In this document: positions 27,408 to 36,376 of the stretch, piece after piece
How the letters are laid out: every line of letters starts with the position of its first letter
How positions within the stretch are numbered: the stretch's first letter is position 1
Source: Paenibacillus dendrobii
GTDB taxonomy: Bacteria > Bacillota > Bacilli > Paenibacillales > Paenibacillaceae
Direction of reading: 5' to 3'
Assembly: GCF_009807035.1 (NCBI RefSeq)
Contig: NZ_WUBI01000002.1
Span: 434,001-498,000 of the forward strand
DNA: 64,000 nucleotides
The notes under the pieces: model-generated
Told to the model about the DNA's origin: nothing
Databases searched by the model: none
Seen by the model: the letters and a program-made list of their open reading frames with translations, nothing else
Translations under genes and position numbers: made by a program

Positions 27408-27845
27408 CTATCTGCGCTTACGCGTGTTTTTGATCAAAGTCATTCTACGGGAATGGCGAAGCCAGGAATAATAAGACTTCAAGTCTCTCAACTCGATGGT
27501 CTCGGACATACGCCCCAAAAAAGTAACCACGATCATTTTATGCAAGGCGTTGCCACTGATATCGCGCTCGCTTTCGATTTCAGTAAATTCGGCGACAACG
27601 ACCAAATCCTCGTCGATCAGATATACGTCCTGTTCATTGCGGTAATAAGGAACCATGCGGTTTTGCTTCAGACATTCCCACATCCACGCCGCGATGTCGT
27701 CGATCTGGTGGTCTCCGCTTTGAATGCGATCATTATATCTTGTCTTTGCATGATTGGTTATGACAATGTCAGCGACCCTTTTATCCCCCAGAACAACGTA
27801 GAATGGTTCATAAGTGCTCCATCTCTCCATTCCTTTGTCGCGCAT
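27408..27845 (-). CDS. Conserved-looking protein of unknown function
   Basis: I do not recognise this 145-residue protein. It is soluble, without signal peptide or membrane helix. The first two thirds contain VVLGDKRVADIVITNHAKTRYNDR and an acidic stretch YLIDEDLVVVAEF suggestive of beta strands; the C-terminus is strongly basic (RHSRRMTLIKNTRKRR), suggesting nucleic-acid or ribosome contact. Start ATG at 27845 has GGAGAG eleven bases upstream; a second in-frame ATG five codons in has no spacing for a ribosome site. It has its own terminator and appears monocistronic. Confidence 0.75.
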   Translation of the reverse strand: MRDKGMERWSTYEPFYVVLGDKRVADIVITNHAKTRYNDRIQSGDHQIDDIAAWMWECLKQNRMVPYYRNEQDVYLIDEDLVVVAEFTEIESERDISGNALHKMIVVTFLGRMSETIELRDLKSYYSWLRHSRRMTLIKNTRKRR

Positions 27846-28227
27846 GGAACATCACTCTCCACTACATAGGACTTTTTATCTAAGCATATTTACCTATTAT
27901 ATTACAACATCACCACATCTTACACAAGCAAAAATGTCTTAAAATTAATAGAATCTCAGACGCACCTTCCATGAAGATCGCTTAGGCTATCAAAACTGGA
28001 ACTGACGCTAGGTGTGTAACATTTCCGTTATATGATGGTTTTCGGGAGACCTGTCTTATCTTCTTTCAATCTATGTATATGCGCCTACCCTATGATTCTT
28101 TCCTATTTCTAATATAAAAAAACGTTTAGCTTGACGATTCCAAAAAATAGGTCATTTTCACCATACCGGTTCCTTGCCAGCTCCAAATGATCGGTGGATG
28201 CTTACGATGGAAACCGATTGGAAGCGC
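27846..28227. other. Intergenic region with no recognised gene
   Basis: About 380 AT-rich bases separate the unknown gene from the ylbG terminator. I see no open frame with a ribosome site, no tRNA fold and no riboswitch signature. It should hold the promoter of the gene ending at 27408, which I could not pin down. Confidence 0.6.
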
Positions 28228-28255
28228 AAAAAAAAAAGCAGCCCTAAGGCTGCTT
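28228..28255 (-). terminator. ylbG terminator
   Basis: AAGCAGCC/GGCTGCTT with a four-base loop is followed on the minus strand by a run of Ts. It ends the ricF-ylbG unit. Confidence 0.88.
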
Positions 28256-28321
28256 CTGTTTAAACGATATATTCGTTCGGGTGGGAGCCATGATCATGGC
28301 AGAAGGAACGGACCCGTTCGA

Positions 28322-28585
28322 CTACAGGCCATAATATCTTGTTTTGTCGGGAATATCCTTGGTATATTCCGTTTTAATCTCGTTGCGATAAGAACGCTCA
28401 ATTTTTCGCACATAGGAAAGTCTGCGAATATTTTTGGCAACTTCTTCCGCACGATCCGCATTCACATACATTACCACATAATGCATACGTCTCGAAATAT
28501 AATGAACGGTTCCGTATTTTTCAAGATTTCTGGCCGCTTTCACATCCGTGACCCATATGATGTAACCCGTGCGTTCTGCAAACAT
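28322..28585 (-). CDS. ylbG: YlbG family protein (DUF2129)
   Basis: The 87-residue protein matches B. subtilis YlbG in length and pattern: an N-terminal strand ERTGYIIWV, then LEKYGTVHYISRRMHYVVMYVN and YVRKIERSYR. Its function is unknown. The ATG at 28585 has GAGGTGGG upstream; an ATG five codons earlier is less likely. It follows ricF closely, the same neighbour order as ylbF-ylbG in B. subtilis. Confidence 0.9.
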   Translation of the reverse strand: MFAERTGYIIWVTDVKAARNLEKYGTVHYISRRMHYVVMYVNADRAEEVAKNIRRLSYVRKIERSYRNEIKTEYTKDIPDKTRYYGL

Positions 28586-28625
28586 CGTTTCCCACCTCAC
28601 TTTATGTTCCCTGTCTCTTTATCGC

Positions 28626-29066
28626 TTAACCGCCGCAGCCACATTTGCCGCCGCCACCGCAACCGCGTTTCGGATTTGGATCATTGCTGGGCACCTTGAT
28701 GGTATCCGATACGGAAAAAGCGATCATTTCGGACATTTGGTGCAGCATTTCATCCAAATTCAGCTCTGCTTGCTTAAAGCGGGCTACTTCTTCGAATTGC
28801 TCCAGCTGTACCTCAACGGCCTTTACTTCATCCTTGGCACTGTGATAATTCGGATGGAAATGGCCGAACCGTTGGGTCTCATCAAAGAGTTCTTTCTTTT
28901 TCGCAAGCAGTCGGACCAGTTCCTGCACTTCAGGATTGCTGTCAACGCACTGCTTCCAATATAAATAATCAGACACTTCGACGGACTGATTGATCATATC
29001 GCCTAATTCATAGGCGTTCATCAGTACGGCAGCCATGTCCATCGTCTGCACCTCAGATACGCTCAT
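28626..29066 (-). CDS. ricF: RicF/YlbF family regulator, Fe-S-binding RNA maturation factor subunit
   Basis: The protein is about 146 residues and mostly helical, with the YlbF signature ETQRFGHFHPNY and FKQAELNLDEML. The C-terminus ends in a Cys/Gly-rich tail with three cysteines (CGGGGKCGCGG). Family knowledge: RicA, RicF and RicT form a complex carrying [4Fe-4S] clusters that works with RNase Y in mRNA processing and is needed for competence, biofilm and sporulation; RicF cysteines contribute ligands. The start is uncertain: ATGs at 29123, 29075 and 29066 are in frame, and I favour 29066 because conservation begins there. Confidence 0.88.
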   Translation of the reverse strand: MSVSEVQTMDMAAVLMNAYELGDMINQSVEVSDYLYWKQCVDSNPEVQELVRLLAKKKELFDETQRFGHFHPNYHSAKDEVKAVEVQLEQFEEVARFKQAELNLDEMLHQMSEMIAFSVSDTIKVPSNDPNPKRGCGGGGKCGCGG

Positions 29067-29180
29067 GAAATTCATCCCAATTCTATAAAAGTTCCACTCT
29101 TTAGGAGTGGCCTCTTCTATCATATCATAACCATTGTTCCTTAAGAAGAGGGATTTCAGTACTTTGCTGCCAAGATTATA

Positions 29181-31058
29181 TCAGTCAAAGGAAGGTAGAA
29201 TGAGCTTCAGCTCCCCTAAATCTTCGGAAAATAGCTCAAGCTGCTCGATTTTGCCCGTCTCCAAATCATGAAGAATACCTTCGACACGCCAAGGAGTCCG
29301 TGTAATCGTTACCGGGGCAAACTCCGCTCTCTTCCCATCATGCTGCAAAAGGACTCGGGTTTGCCAGTTCTGAGCCTGTTCCACGATATTCTGCGCGGTT
29401 GAGCTGTGATAGCTTCGGTAATCTTGGAGCCATCTTGGAGGGATTTGCTCATATCCAGGGAACAAGGACGCAGGCTCGGGTATATCGTTGTCCGGTTCGA
29501 AGAAATGAACATTTCGCCCACTATAGACCACGCCCTGATTCTCATAGAAGTTTTCATTCAGCAAATGCTGGCTTTCTGCACTGGATGTCATCCCGCTATC
29601 ATGTATCATCGGATACTCCTGCTTCTCACGTTCTCTGCTTCGAGTAGCTTTGAGCGGGGCGAGTCCGATGCTCTCCAAAGATTTGCGCAGAGCTGCTGTT
29701 CTGGAGGATTGAACGATAAAGTATTTCGGGCCGATCCTCTCCACCTCATTTTTCAAATGCGGATGGGCAGCGATCGCATCCCCCTCTTCTTCACTCATGC
29801 AGGACAAGAGCATCACTTCTTCAAAACAGGTCCGCCCAATCTCCCTGCCCCACTGCTTGAGGGCTGCCGTAACATGACCCGGGATTTCACCGACACTGTT
29901 GGATGTTAATAAGTTAAGGATACCAGCTGTATCCATCCCATGTTCTGCTGCCTTTGCGGCGCTTGACCTTGTCAGCTTGTATATCGACATCCGGTCGCAC
30001 TGGACCAGATCGGCACAGGCAAGCAGTTTCCAACGCAGGTTAAATGAAACGCCGGGAGGGCATATAATGTCGAAGTCAGGCTGAACATACAGGCCTTCAT
30101 TCAAAGGTTCACTCAAGTCATCTGATCCGAACAATAAGGAACCCGGATCTATATTCCAGCAAAAGGCGTAATTCCCGTCACGTACAGCCACATCCCCCCA
30201 GCCAAAACCGGCCAGAGCGTTCAGCCAAGCACTTGCCTTTTCCATTTCGATGCTAATATCCTCATTCAATATTCCCTCATCTTCCATCTTCCTCAAAACG
30301 CCATAAACGTCAAACCATACGCCCTCCTGAAATGCCCGCATGCATATCCAATAGCGGAACAGCTGCATGCCTGTATCATGGGGGCTGTAACGCTCAATAA
30401 CCGTGCGAAGCAGGATCTGGTTCATCTCTTGTTCAGTCAAGCTCAGCCACCCCCTCAGGCGTTCCGCTTGGATATCCAATGAGCCGGCAGACTTCGTCAG
30501 CAAGCCCAAGCATAAGAGCAGGTCCAAAATCACAGCCGCCGCAGGGCCGTACGTTTCCTGATGGGCGTATTGCAGAGCCAACCGCTCCAAATGCTCCTCC
30601 TTCAGGAAAATGAGTTCCTGCAGCCTTTGCAGGCTCTTCTTGTGAACCGTCCCTTTCGCTGTCAGGGGTAGCCCTTGTTCTGCTGCGTAAGCCAGCGCAT
30701 GAAGCAAATCCAGCGCAAGTCCGGGACCGGATTCGCTGCGGATCAGAAGTTCCGATGGATTCAGGGGGCTCAATGCCGGTTCATAAAAAATCGGCAAGAG
30801 GTGAACCATCTGCTCTGTCGGAATATAATACAGCCTCTCTCCCCATGACTTTCTGACCGCCCGGACCCAGCCGAGCTTTCTTAAACGAATGAATGACAGT
30901 TTAAGTTCCGCTCCGCTGCGGTTCAAACTGCTCAGCCCCGACCATGCCTGCTCACTAAAGGAATTAGTGCCAAAACGGCAGATCAGCAACTTAAGCAGAT
31001 CGGCATCCGTTACGGTTAGCTGGATCAGGTTTTCTTCGAATTTCGCTGCATCGTTCAT
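29181..31058 (-). CDS. XPB-associated protein with helicase C-terminal-like domain
   Basis: The 625-residue protein has no Walker motifs. The N-terminal third has winged-helix character (LLICRFGTNSFSEQAWSGL, LSFIRLRKLGWVRAVRKSWGERLYYIP); a central segment LYVQPDFDIICPPGVSFNLRWKLLACADLVQCDRMSIYKLTRSS resembles the XPB/Ssl2-like C-terminal domain found in uncharacterised proteins next to bacterial XPB genes, such as the Rv0862c type beside Rv0861c. Its ATG overlaps the XPB stop by four bases, so the two are translationally coupled and probably form a complex. By analogy with archaeal XPB-Bax1 it may be a nuclease or DNA-binding partner, but no catalytic motif is evident to me. Confidence 0.75.
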   Translation of the reverse strand: MNDAAKFEENLIQLTVTDADLLKLLICRFGTNSFSEQAWSGLSSLNRSGAELKLSFIRLRKLGWVRAVRKSWGERLYYIPTEQMVHLLPIFYEPALSPLNPSELLIRSESGPGLALDLLHALAYAAEQGLPLTAKGTVHKKSLQRLQELIFLKEEHLERLALQYAHQETYGPAAAVILDLLLCLGLLTKSAGSLDIQAERLRGWLSLTEQEMNQILLRTVIERYSPHDTGMQLFRYWICMRAFQEGVWFDVYGVLRKMEDEGILNEDISIEMEKASAWLNALAGFGWGDVAVRDGNYAFCWNIDPGSLLFGSDDLSEPLNEGLYVQPDFDIICPPGVSFNLRWKLLACADLVQCDRMSIYKLTRSSAAKAAEHGMDTAGILNLLTSNSVGEIPGHVTAALKQWGREIGRTCFEEVMLLSCMSEEEGDAIAAHPHLKNEVERIGPKYFIVQSSRTAALRKSLESIGLAPLKATRSREREKQEYPMIHDSGMTSSAESQHLLNENFYENQGVVYSGRNVHFFEPDNDIPEPASLFPGYEQIPPRWLQDYRSYHSSTAQNIVEQAQNWQTRVLLQHDGKRAEFAPVTITRTPWRVEGILHDLETGKIEQLELFSEDLGELKLILPSFD

Positions 31059-32740
31059 GTCCCGGATCGTGCCTCCTTGACGGAATGAATCGTATATTCA
31101 TACCCCTGTTCAATAAGAAACATTTGGCGACGGACAGCAAACTCCTCTTCTTTGCTGCTCTCCGAAACCAAGGTATAAAAATAGGCCTGATTGTCGCCAC
31201 TCTTCGGACGAAGCAATCTGCCGAGCCGCTGGGCCTCCTCCTGCCGCGATCCGAAGCTTCCCGATATTTCTATCGCCACCGATGCATCCGGAAGGTCTAC
31301 GGCAAAATTAGCCACTTTCGACACAACCAATACAGGGGTCTCCCCTCTTTTAAAGGAAGCATATAGTGCGGTCCGCTGTTGCTGGGGCATTTTCCCGCTG
31401 ATCAGTGGAGCGCCGATTGCTTCCGCGATGGCTTGCAGCTGGTCCAGATATTGCCCAATCACCAGAATGCCGGCCGATTGGTGTTTGTTTAGCAAATCCA
31501 TTACGATACGTGTCTTAGCCGGATTTTCAGCCGCAAGCCGGAATTTCTCCTTGCCTTCCGCATAGATATACTTCTCGCGTAAATCCGAATCCATAGGAAT
31601 CCGAATTTCGCAGCAATCCACCTTGGCAATCCAGCCATCGGCTTCGAGCTCCTTCCAGGCCATTTCGTAACGTTTTGGACCGATCAGTGAAAATACATCC
31701 TGCTCGCAACCATCCTCGCGGACCAGCGTGGCTGTCAGTCCAAGCCTGCGTGTAGCCTGAATATCGGCCGTTGCCCTGAAAACCGGTGCAGGAAGCAGAT
31801 GTACCTCATCATAGATAATGAGTCCCCAGTTTCGCTCGTTAAACAGCTTCATATGCTCAAACTCATCATTCTTGGAACGCCGATGCGTCAGAATTTGATA
31901 TGTCGCGACCGTTACCGGTTTCACTTCCTTTTTCTGGCCCGTATACTGGCCTACTTCGGAAGATTTCAGCGTCGTCTTATTCGTCAGCTCCTGTATCCAC
32001 TGCTCTACAGAAGTCGTATTCGATGTCAGGATGAGACATTCACACTGCTGGCGTTCCAGCGCTGCAAGTCCGATCACGGTTTTTCCAGCTCCGCAAGGGA
32101 GGACCAGCACGCCGCTGCCGCCACTGCCCGTCACTCCTTCAAAAGCTTCAACCGCATCCTCCTGATAGCTCCGCAAAGCGAATTCTTGGCCTTCAATTCC
32201 GGAGTTCCATTCCAGCCGAAGCGACTGTCCTTCATGATAGCCCGCCAAATCGAGCACCGGATAACCATGACGCATAAGCTCCTGCTTGAGGCGGCCTCTT
32301 GCCGCTGCATGAAGCTTGGCTTCCAAAGGGGACAGCCGTGTCCATTGCAGTGAGGCTACTGCCGGAACAGCAAGCACCTCGTCAAGAATCATGCGATCGG
32401 TAGACTCCAGAACCAGTGCTTCCCCGTTATCCCCATACCGCTGCAGCTTCAGTTTTCCGTACCGCGACACCAGCTCGCCAATCTCCTGCTGCAATCCAGC
32501 CGGCACGCCCCACTTGGCGATGGAGCTCAGATCATCGGCAATTTCATTGGAAGTATAACCAAGTGCTGCTGCGTTCCATAAAGAAAGAGGCGTGATTCTG
32601 TATGTGTGAAATGTAGCCGGACTTTTAATCAACTCCGCGAAACGATTCAACTTCTCCCGTGCCGCTTCGAATCCGGGATGGCCGCATTCCAGTAAGACCG
32701 TCCGGTCCCTCTGGACGATGCAGGCTTTAAGATCGTTCAT
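31055..32740 (-). CDS. Bacterial XPB-type DNA repair helicase
   Basis: The 561-residue superfamily 2 helicase has an N-terminal damage-recognition-like region (about 1-185), Walker A CGAGKT (216-221), DEVH box (311-314), motif III TAT (336-338) followed directly by the XPB-specific RED motif (341-343), and motif VI QRLGRLLRPK (504-513). A Thumb-like segment lies between the RED motif and the second RecA domain. XPB homologues act in nucleotide excision repair in eukaryotes; bacterial versions are 3'-5' helicases of uncertain role and are absent from B. subtilis. ATG at 32740 follows AAAGGAG. It is coupled to the partner gene downstream. Confidence 0.92.
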   Translation of the reverse strand: MNDLKACIVQRDRTVLLECGHPGFEAAREKLNRFAELIKSPATFHTYRITPLSLWNAAALGYTSNEIADDLSSIAKWGVPAGLQQEIGELVSRYGKLKLQRYGDNGEALVLESTDRMILDEVLAVPAVASLQWTRLSPLEAKLHAAARGRLKQELMRHGYPVLDLAGYHEGQSLRLEWNSGIEGQEFALRSYQEDAVEAFEGVTGSGGSGVLVLPCGAGKTVIGLAALERQQCECLILTSNTTSVEQWIQELTNKTTLKSSEVGQYTGQKKEVKPVTVATYQILTHRRSKNDEFEHMKLFNERNWGLIIYDEVHLLPAPVFRATADIQATRRLGLTATLVREDGCEQDVFSLIGPKRYEMAWKELEADGWIAKVDCCEIRIPMDSDLREKYIYAEGKEKFRLAAENPAKTRIVMDLLNKHQSAGILVIGQYLDQLQAIAEAIGAPLISGKMPQQQRTALYASFKRGETPVLVVSKVANFAVDLPDASVAIEISGSFGSRQEEAQRLGRLLRPKSGDNQAYFYTLVSESSKEEEFAVRRQMFLIEQGYEYTIHSVKEARSGT

Positions 32741-32763
32741 AATCGGCTCCTTTCCATATCGAG

Positions 32764-32798
32764 AAAAAAGTTCATTCCCTGATCCAGGAAATGAACTT
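32764..32798 (-). terminator. Terminator of the M20 hydrolase gene
   Basis: AAGTTCATT and AATGAACTT arms with an internal CCTGGATCAGG helix are followed on the minus strand by TTTTTTC. It isolates the XPB operon from the upstream gene. Confidence 0.85.
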
Positions 32799-32882
32799 CT
32801 ATGTCGTGTTTCATATCATTATATTTTCCCAAGGATCGCCAAATCATTCTCCGAACGCTCCTGTTTCATTCGCTTTCTCCGG

Positions 32883-34058
32883 TTACTCCCAGCCTTGAAA
32901 CGACTGAGTCATCGTTACCAATAGTTTGGCCGCGCTCAGCATCGCTGTTTCATCGAAATCAAAACGGGGATGATGATGTGGATAGATCGCTTGAATATCG
33001 GGGTTCCCAGCTCCCACGAACATAAAGCAGCCCGGGATTTCCTGCAAGTAGTATGAGAAGTCTTCAGCAGGCATAATCTTGTCGCATTGGCTTACCTGAT
33101 CCGCTCCAAATACGCTCGGCGCTTCACGGAAAAATCGTCCTGTCTCTTCCTCGTCATTTACAAGGGGAGGATAACCCATCAGATAATCGATCTTGGCTTC
33201 TGCGCCGTATGTCCGGGCAGTCATATGACTGATGTCCTCAATCCGGCCTCGGATTAGCTCTCTCGTCTCCTCGTCAAAAGTGCGCACCGTACCCGTAATC
33301 CGGCAGGATTCCGCAATCACGTTTTGCGCGCTCCCGCCTTGAATCGTTCCGATTGTCACCACGGCGGGCTTCAGCGGATCAACTGTGCGGCTGACGATGC
33401 TTTGCAGCTGCATGACAAGGGCTGCTCCCGCTACCACGCTGTCCACGGTCACATGAGGCATTCCGCCATGACCGCCTTTGCCCATAATATCTATAAAAAA
33501 TTCATCGGCCGCAGCCATCAGAGGTCCTGGTGCGCTGGCCGCCGTACCTGCCTCAAAAGGCGTCCACAAGTGAACTCCATAAATGACGTCTACCCCCTGC
33601 AGAACTCCGGCCTCGATCATGCCGCGGGCACCGCCCGGACATACTTCTTCCGCTGGCTGGAAGATAAATCGGATCTCTCCCTGTACATCCTGCCGGCGCT
33701 GACAAAAATATGTAGCCACCGCAAGGAGCGTCGAGGTATGTCCGTCGTGGCCGCAAGCATGCATCACTCCGTCCACCTCGGATGAGTATTCACAGCCCTT
33801 CTCGTCTTGGATGGGCAGTGCATCCATATCAGCGCGAAGCGCAACGGTTTTGCCGGGCTTACCGCCCTTCAAAATCGCCAGGACGCCATGACCGCCTCCA
33901 ACCCGAGTGGTTACTTCAAGTCCAAGCTCGTTCAGCTTCCCGGCAATGAATCGTGATGTTTTCTCTTCATGGTATGAAAGCTCCGGGTGACGATGCAAAT
34001 AACGCCTCCACTCCACCATTTGCGGCTGCAGTGCATTCAATAATGCCTCTTCTCTCAT
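32883..34058 (-). CDS. M20 family amidohydrolase (hippurate/IAA-amino-acid hydrolase-like)
   Basis: The 391-residue zinc-dependent hydrolase has the metal-binding ACGHDGH near 100-106, FQPAEE near 133-138 and the dimerisation domain GKGGHGGMPH. A final His in YPHHHPRFDFDE completes the metal site. Members cleave N-acylated amino acids or release acetyl from N-acetyl-diaminopimelate; substrate cannot be fixed from sequence. The ATG at 34058 with AGAGGG upstream is preferred over one at 34118. It is monocistronic between a terminator and the divergent yugN promoter. Confidence 0.88.
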   Translation of the reverse strand: MREEALLNALQPQMVEWRRYLHRHPELSYHEEKTSRFIAGKLNELGLEVTTRVGGGHGVLAILKGGKPGKTVALRADMDALPIQDEKGCEYSSEVDGVMHACGHDGHTSTLLAVATYFCQRRQDVQGEIRFIFQPAEEVCPGGARGMIEAGVLQGVDVIYGVHLWTPFEAGTAASAPGPLMAAADEFFIDIMGKGGHGGMPHVTVDSVVAGAALVMQLQSIVSRTVDPLKPAVVTIGTIQGGSAQNVIAESCRITGTVRTFDEETRELIRGRIEDISHMTARTYGAEAKIDYLMGYPPLVNDEEETGRFFREAPSVFGADQVSQCDKIMPAEDFSYYLQEIPGCFMFVGAGNPDIQAIYPHHHPRFDFDETAMLSAAKLLVTMTQSFQGWE

Positions 34059-34181
34059 GTACACACTTCCCTCTCGCCTAAGAATGTCTATCACATATTT
34101 TCCACAACCTGGCCACAATACCTTTAATCTATTGTAGCAGAAACGCCGGAAATGGGGTATGTCCCCCTAGAGTGACAAGGC

Positions 34182-34210
34182 TTGCACAAGAGCTTGAAAC
34201 ATAATATCAT
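34182..34210 (+). promoter_or_regulatory. yugN-ftsW promoter
   Basis: TTGCAC (34182-34187), a 17-base spacer and TATCAT (34205-34210) lie 46 bases upstream of the yugN start. Confidence 0.65.
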
Positions 34211-34255
34211 GAGTAAAGAACTTTACAGGCGTTTAAATAAGGAGGATTTTATAGG

Positions 34256-34603
34256 ATGATTTTTGAAAATACAGGACTTGTCGGACTGAAAAGCGACTTG
34301 GCATTTATGGATGAAGTTGCCGAAAAAACAGGATTTGTACGTTGGCAGTGGGAATACTACCGCGCTACATACGAATATAAAATTGAAGATACGGATACCC
34401 ATTCCGAATACTTCTTGCGCATGAACACCCGCGCAGTGGAAGGAAAACTCGAAAAGCCGGATACCGTTCTTGAAATCGAAGCCGTTTACTTGGGAAAAGG
34501 GACGTTCCCTCATGGTCTGGAATACGAAACACCGGTTCCTTCCAAAATTCTTAACATTGCCAACAAAAAAATCCAGCAATTTAAATCCACACTGGAAGCT
34601 TAG
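34256..34603 (+). CDS. YugN-like family protein
   Basis: The 115-residue soluble protein resembles the YugN family in the pattern WQWEYYRATYEYKIED followed by YFLRMNTRAVEGKLE. The family has no established function. The ATG at 34256 has AAGGAGG about eleven bases upstream. Only 12 bases separate its stop from ftsW, so the two are likely cotranscribed, a neighbour that hints at growth or envelope physiology without proving it. Confidence 0.7.
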   Translation: MIFENTGLVGLKSDLAFMDEVAEKTGFVRWQWEYYRATYEYKIEDTDTHSEYFLRMNTRAVEGKLEKPDTVLEIEAVYLGKGTFPHGLEYETPVPSKILNIANKKIQQFKSTLEA

Positions 34604-34615
34604 GGCAGGTCCCTT

Positions 34616-35845
34616 ATGAATCAGGAGAAACCCCAACCGAGAAAAAAAGGGACGCCGGATTTCCAACTGCTTATCCTTACTTTTCTGTTGGTCGGTTTTG
34701 GGCTGGTGATGGTGTTCAGTGCCAGTTCAAGTCTCACCATTTCCAGCAGTAAATTTCATAATGATGCGCTCTACTTTACGAAAAGGCAGTTCATTTGGGC
34801 TTTGCTCGGCACCTTCGTCATGTTCGTTGCGATGAACATTCACTACAGCAAGTACAAGAAGCTTTTTGTCCCGATGTTTTTCGTGACGGTGATCCTTCTT
34901 ATACTCGTGCCCTTTACCGAGGGCATCAATGGTGCGCGCAGCTGGCTGCAACTATTCGGACTCGGGATTCAACCGACGGAGCTGGCCAAAATCACGATCA
35001 TCTTGTACCTCTCCGCCTTGATCGTCAAGAAGGGAGAACGTTTCAGGGATCTTCGGACAGGCTATATTCCCGTCATGGTGATTGTCGGCTTTGTGGCAGG
35101 ACTTATCATGATGCAGCCGGATCTGGGTTCGACTCTGATTCTCGTGGCGACCAGTGCGATCATTATCTATGCAGGGGGTGCCAGCCTCAAGCATATCCTT
35201 GCCTCGGCGGCACTTCTGATTCTGGGAGCAAGCCTTGTGCTAGGCGCTAACTACCTGGTCAAATCGATTACCCACAGCGACGACTCGCAAGCACAGTCCA
35301 GCAATTACAAAATGGGTAGAATCACCGCCTGGATCGATCCGTACAAGGACGAGAAAGGCGACGGCTACAATCTGATCCAGTCTTTGACCGCGATCGGGAA
35401 TGGTCAGTTGACAGGAACAGGCTTCGGGAAGAGCATTCAAAAGCTTAACTATATCAAAAACCCTTACAATGACTTCATCTTCCCTGTCATGGCGGAGGAA
35501 TTCGGGTTCATTGGAACGAGTATTTTCCTGCTGGTATACATTTACTTCATATGGCGTGGAATCCTCATCGCACTGAGGTGTCCCGATCCATTTGGAACGC
35601 TCGTTGGTATTGGCATCATGGGGCTTTTCGCCATTCAGGCCTTTGTCAACATAGGCGGGGTATCGCAGACCATTCCGCTGACCGGTGTGACGCTTCCTTT
35701 TATCAGTTACGGAGGAACGTCCCTGCTCATCATGATGTTTGCCATGGGAATCATGCTCAGCATATCAAGACAAAGCAATTTGCCTGTTCAGCAGGAGGTT
35801 GTTAAGTCCGTAAATATTAAAAGAGACTACCGGAGATCCGTGTAG
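34616..35845 (+). CDS. ftsW: FtsW/RodA/SpoVE (SEDS) peptidoglycan polymerase, probably FtsW
   Basis: The 409-residue membrane protein has about ten hydrophobic helices and the SEDS signatures GINGARSWLQLFG, QPTELAKI, MQPDLGSTLI, NDFIFPVMAEEFGFIG and the C-terminal LPFISYGGTSLL. It polymerises lipid II glycan strands with a cognate class B PBP, in FtsW's case at the division septum. Proximity of ylaN and ricF/ylbG recalls the B. subtilis yla-ylb region holding ftsW, which favours FtsW over RodA or SpoVE. The last codons form one arm of the terminator hairpin. Confidence 0.88.
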   Translation: MNQEKPQPRKKGTPDFQLLILTFLLVGFGLVMVFSASSSLTISSSKFHNDALYFTKRQFIWALLGTFVMFVAMNIHYSKYKKLFVPMFFVTVILLILVPFTEGINGARSWLQLFGLGIQPTELAKITIILYLSALIVKKGERFRDLRTGYIPVMVIVGFVAGLIMMQPDLGSTLILVATSAIIIYAGGASLKHILASAALLILGASLVLGANYLVKSITHSDDSQAQSSNYKMGRITAWIDPYKDEKGDGYNLIQSLTAIGNGQLTGTGFGKSIQKLNYIKNPYNDFIFPVMAEEFGFIGTSIFLLVYIYFIWRGILIALRCPDPFGTLVGIGIMGLFAIQAFVNIGGVSQTIPLTGVTLPFISYGGTSLLIMMFAMGIMLSISRQSNLPVQQEVVKSVNIKRDYRRSV

Positions 35846-35858
35846 TCTCTTTTTTTCA
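35819..35858 (+). terminator. ftsW terminator overlapping the coding end
   Basis: AGAGACTAC (35821-35829), encoding Arg-Asp-Tyr, pairs with GTAGTCTCT (35841-35849), which contains the ftsW stop codon; seven Ts follow. The hairpin therefore begins inside the gene. Confidence 0.88.
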
Positions 35859-35910
35859 TTTGTCTGCCGTATTGAACATTCATTGATGTTTTTCTTGGTC
35901 AAGACCCGTT

Positions 35911-36297
35911 TTATTTTGCTCTGGACGGAATATCTTCGATTTCATCATCCTTGAAAGCGACGCCTTCTACCTTAACGTTGACTTCGACAACGCGAAGGCC
36001 TGTCATGCTCTCAACGGCTTCCCGCACGTTTTGTTGCAGCATGCGGCAAACCTCATGAATCGGTGTCTCATACAAAACGATGATCCGCAGATCGATGGCC
36101 GCTTCAAGCTGCCCCACTTCCACAGTAACGCCCTTTTGTACATTTTTTCCGCTTAGGCGCTTGGCCCATCCTTCGGATAATCCGCCGGACATTGCAGCAA
36201 TGCCGGGGGTTTCCAGAGCCGCCAAACCAGCGATTTTCGATACGACATCATCCGATATCCGGATCATTCCCGTCTCCAGTTGAAGCTGTTCAGTCAT
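35911..36297 (-). CDS. Asp23/Gls24 family envelope stress response protein (YqhY-like)
   Basis: The 128-residue cytosolic protein carries the Asp23 domain: GMIRISDDVVSKIAGLAALETPGIAAMSGG, a VTVEVGQLEAAIDLRIIVLYETPIHEV core and VVEVNVKVEGVAF. It resembles YqhY more than YloU in the central region. Members influence fatty-acid synthesis (YqhY with acetyl-CoA carboxylase) and cell-wall homeostasis. ATG at 36297 with GGAGGAAGG upstream. No Asp23 gene precedes fakA here, so this may be the only copy nearby. It is divergent from the cax gene. Confidence 0.9.
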   Translation of the reverse strand: MTEQLQLETGMIRISDDVVSKIAGLAALETPGIAAMSGGLSEGWAKRLSGKNVQKGVTVEVGQLEAAIDLRIIVLYETPIHEVCRMLQQNVREAVESMTGLRVVEVNVKVEGVAFKDDEIEDIPSRAK

Positions 36298-36376
36298 ACC
36301 CCTTCCTCCTTCACCTCATTATCCGTTATTGTAAATCCTAGAGGGACCAAAAAGCAAATATTCGACCCAAGATTTG

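Noticed and set aside
27846..28321. tRNA or small RNA gene in the gap before ylbG
   Set aside because: No cloverleaf, CCA end or conserved RNA motif could be found; only the ylbG terminator is clear.
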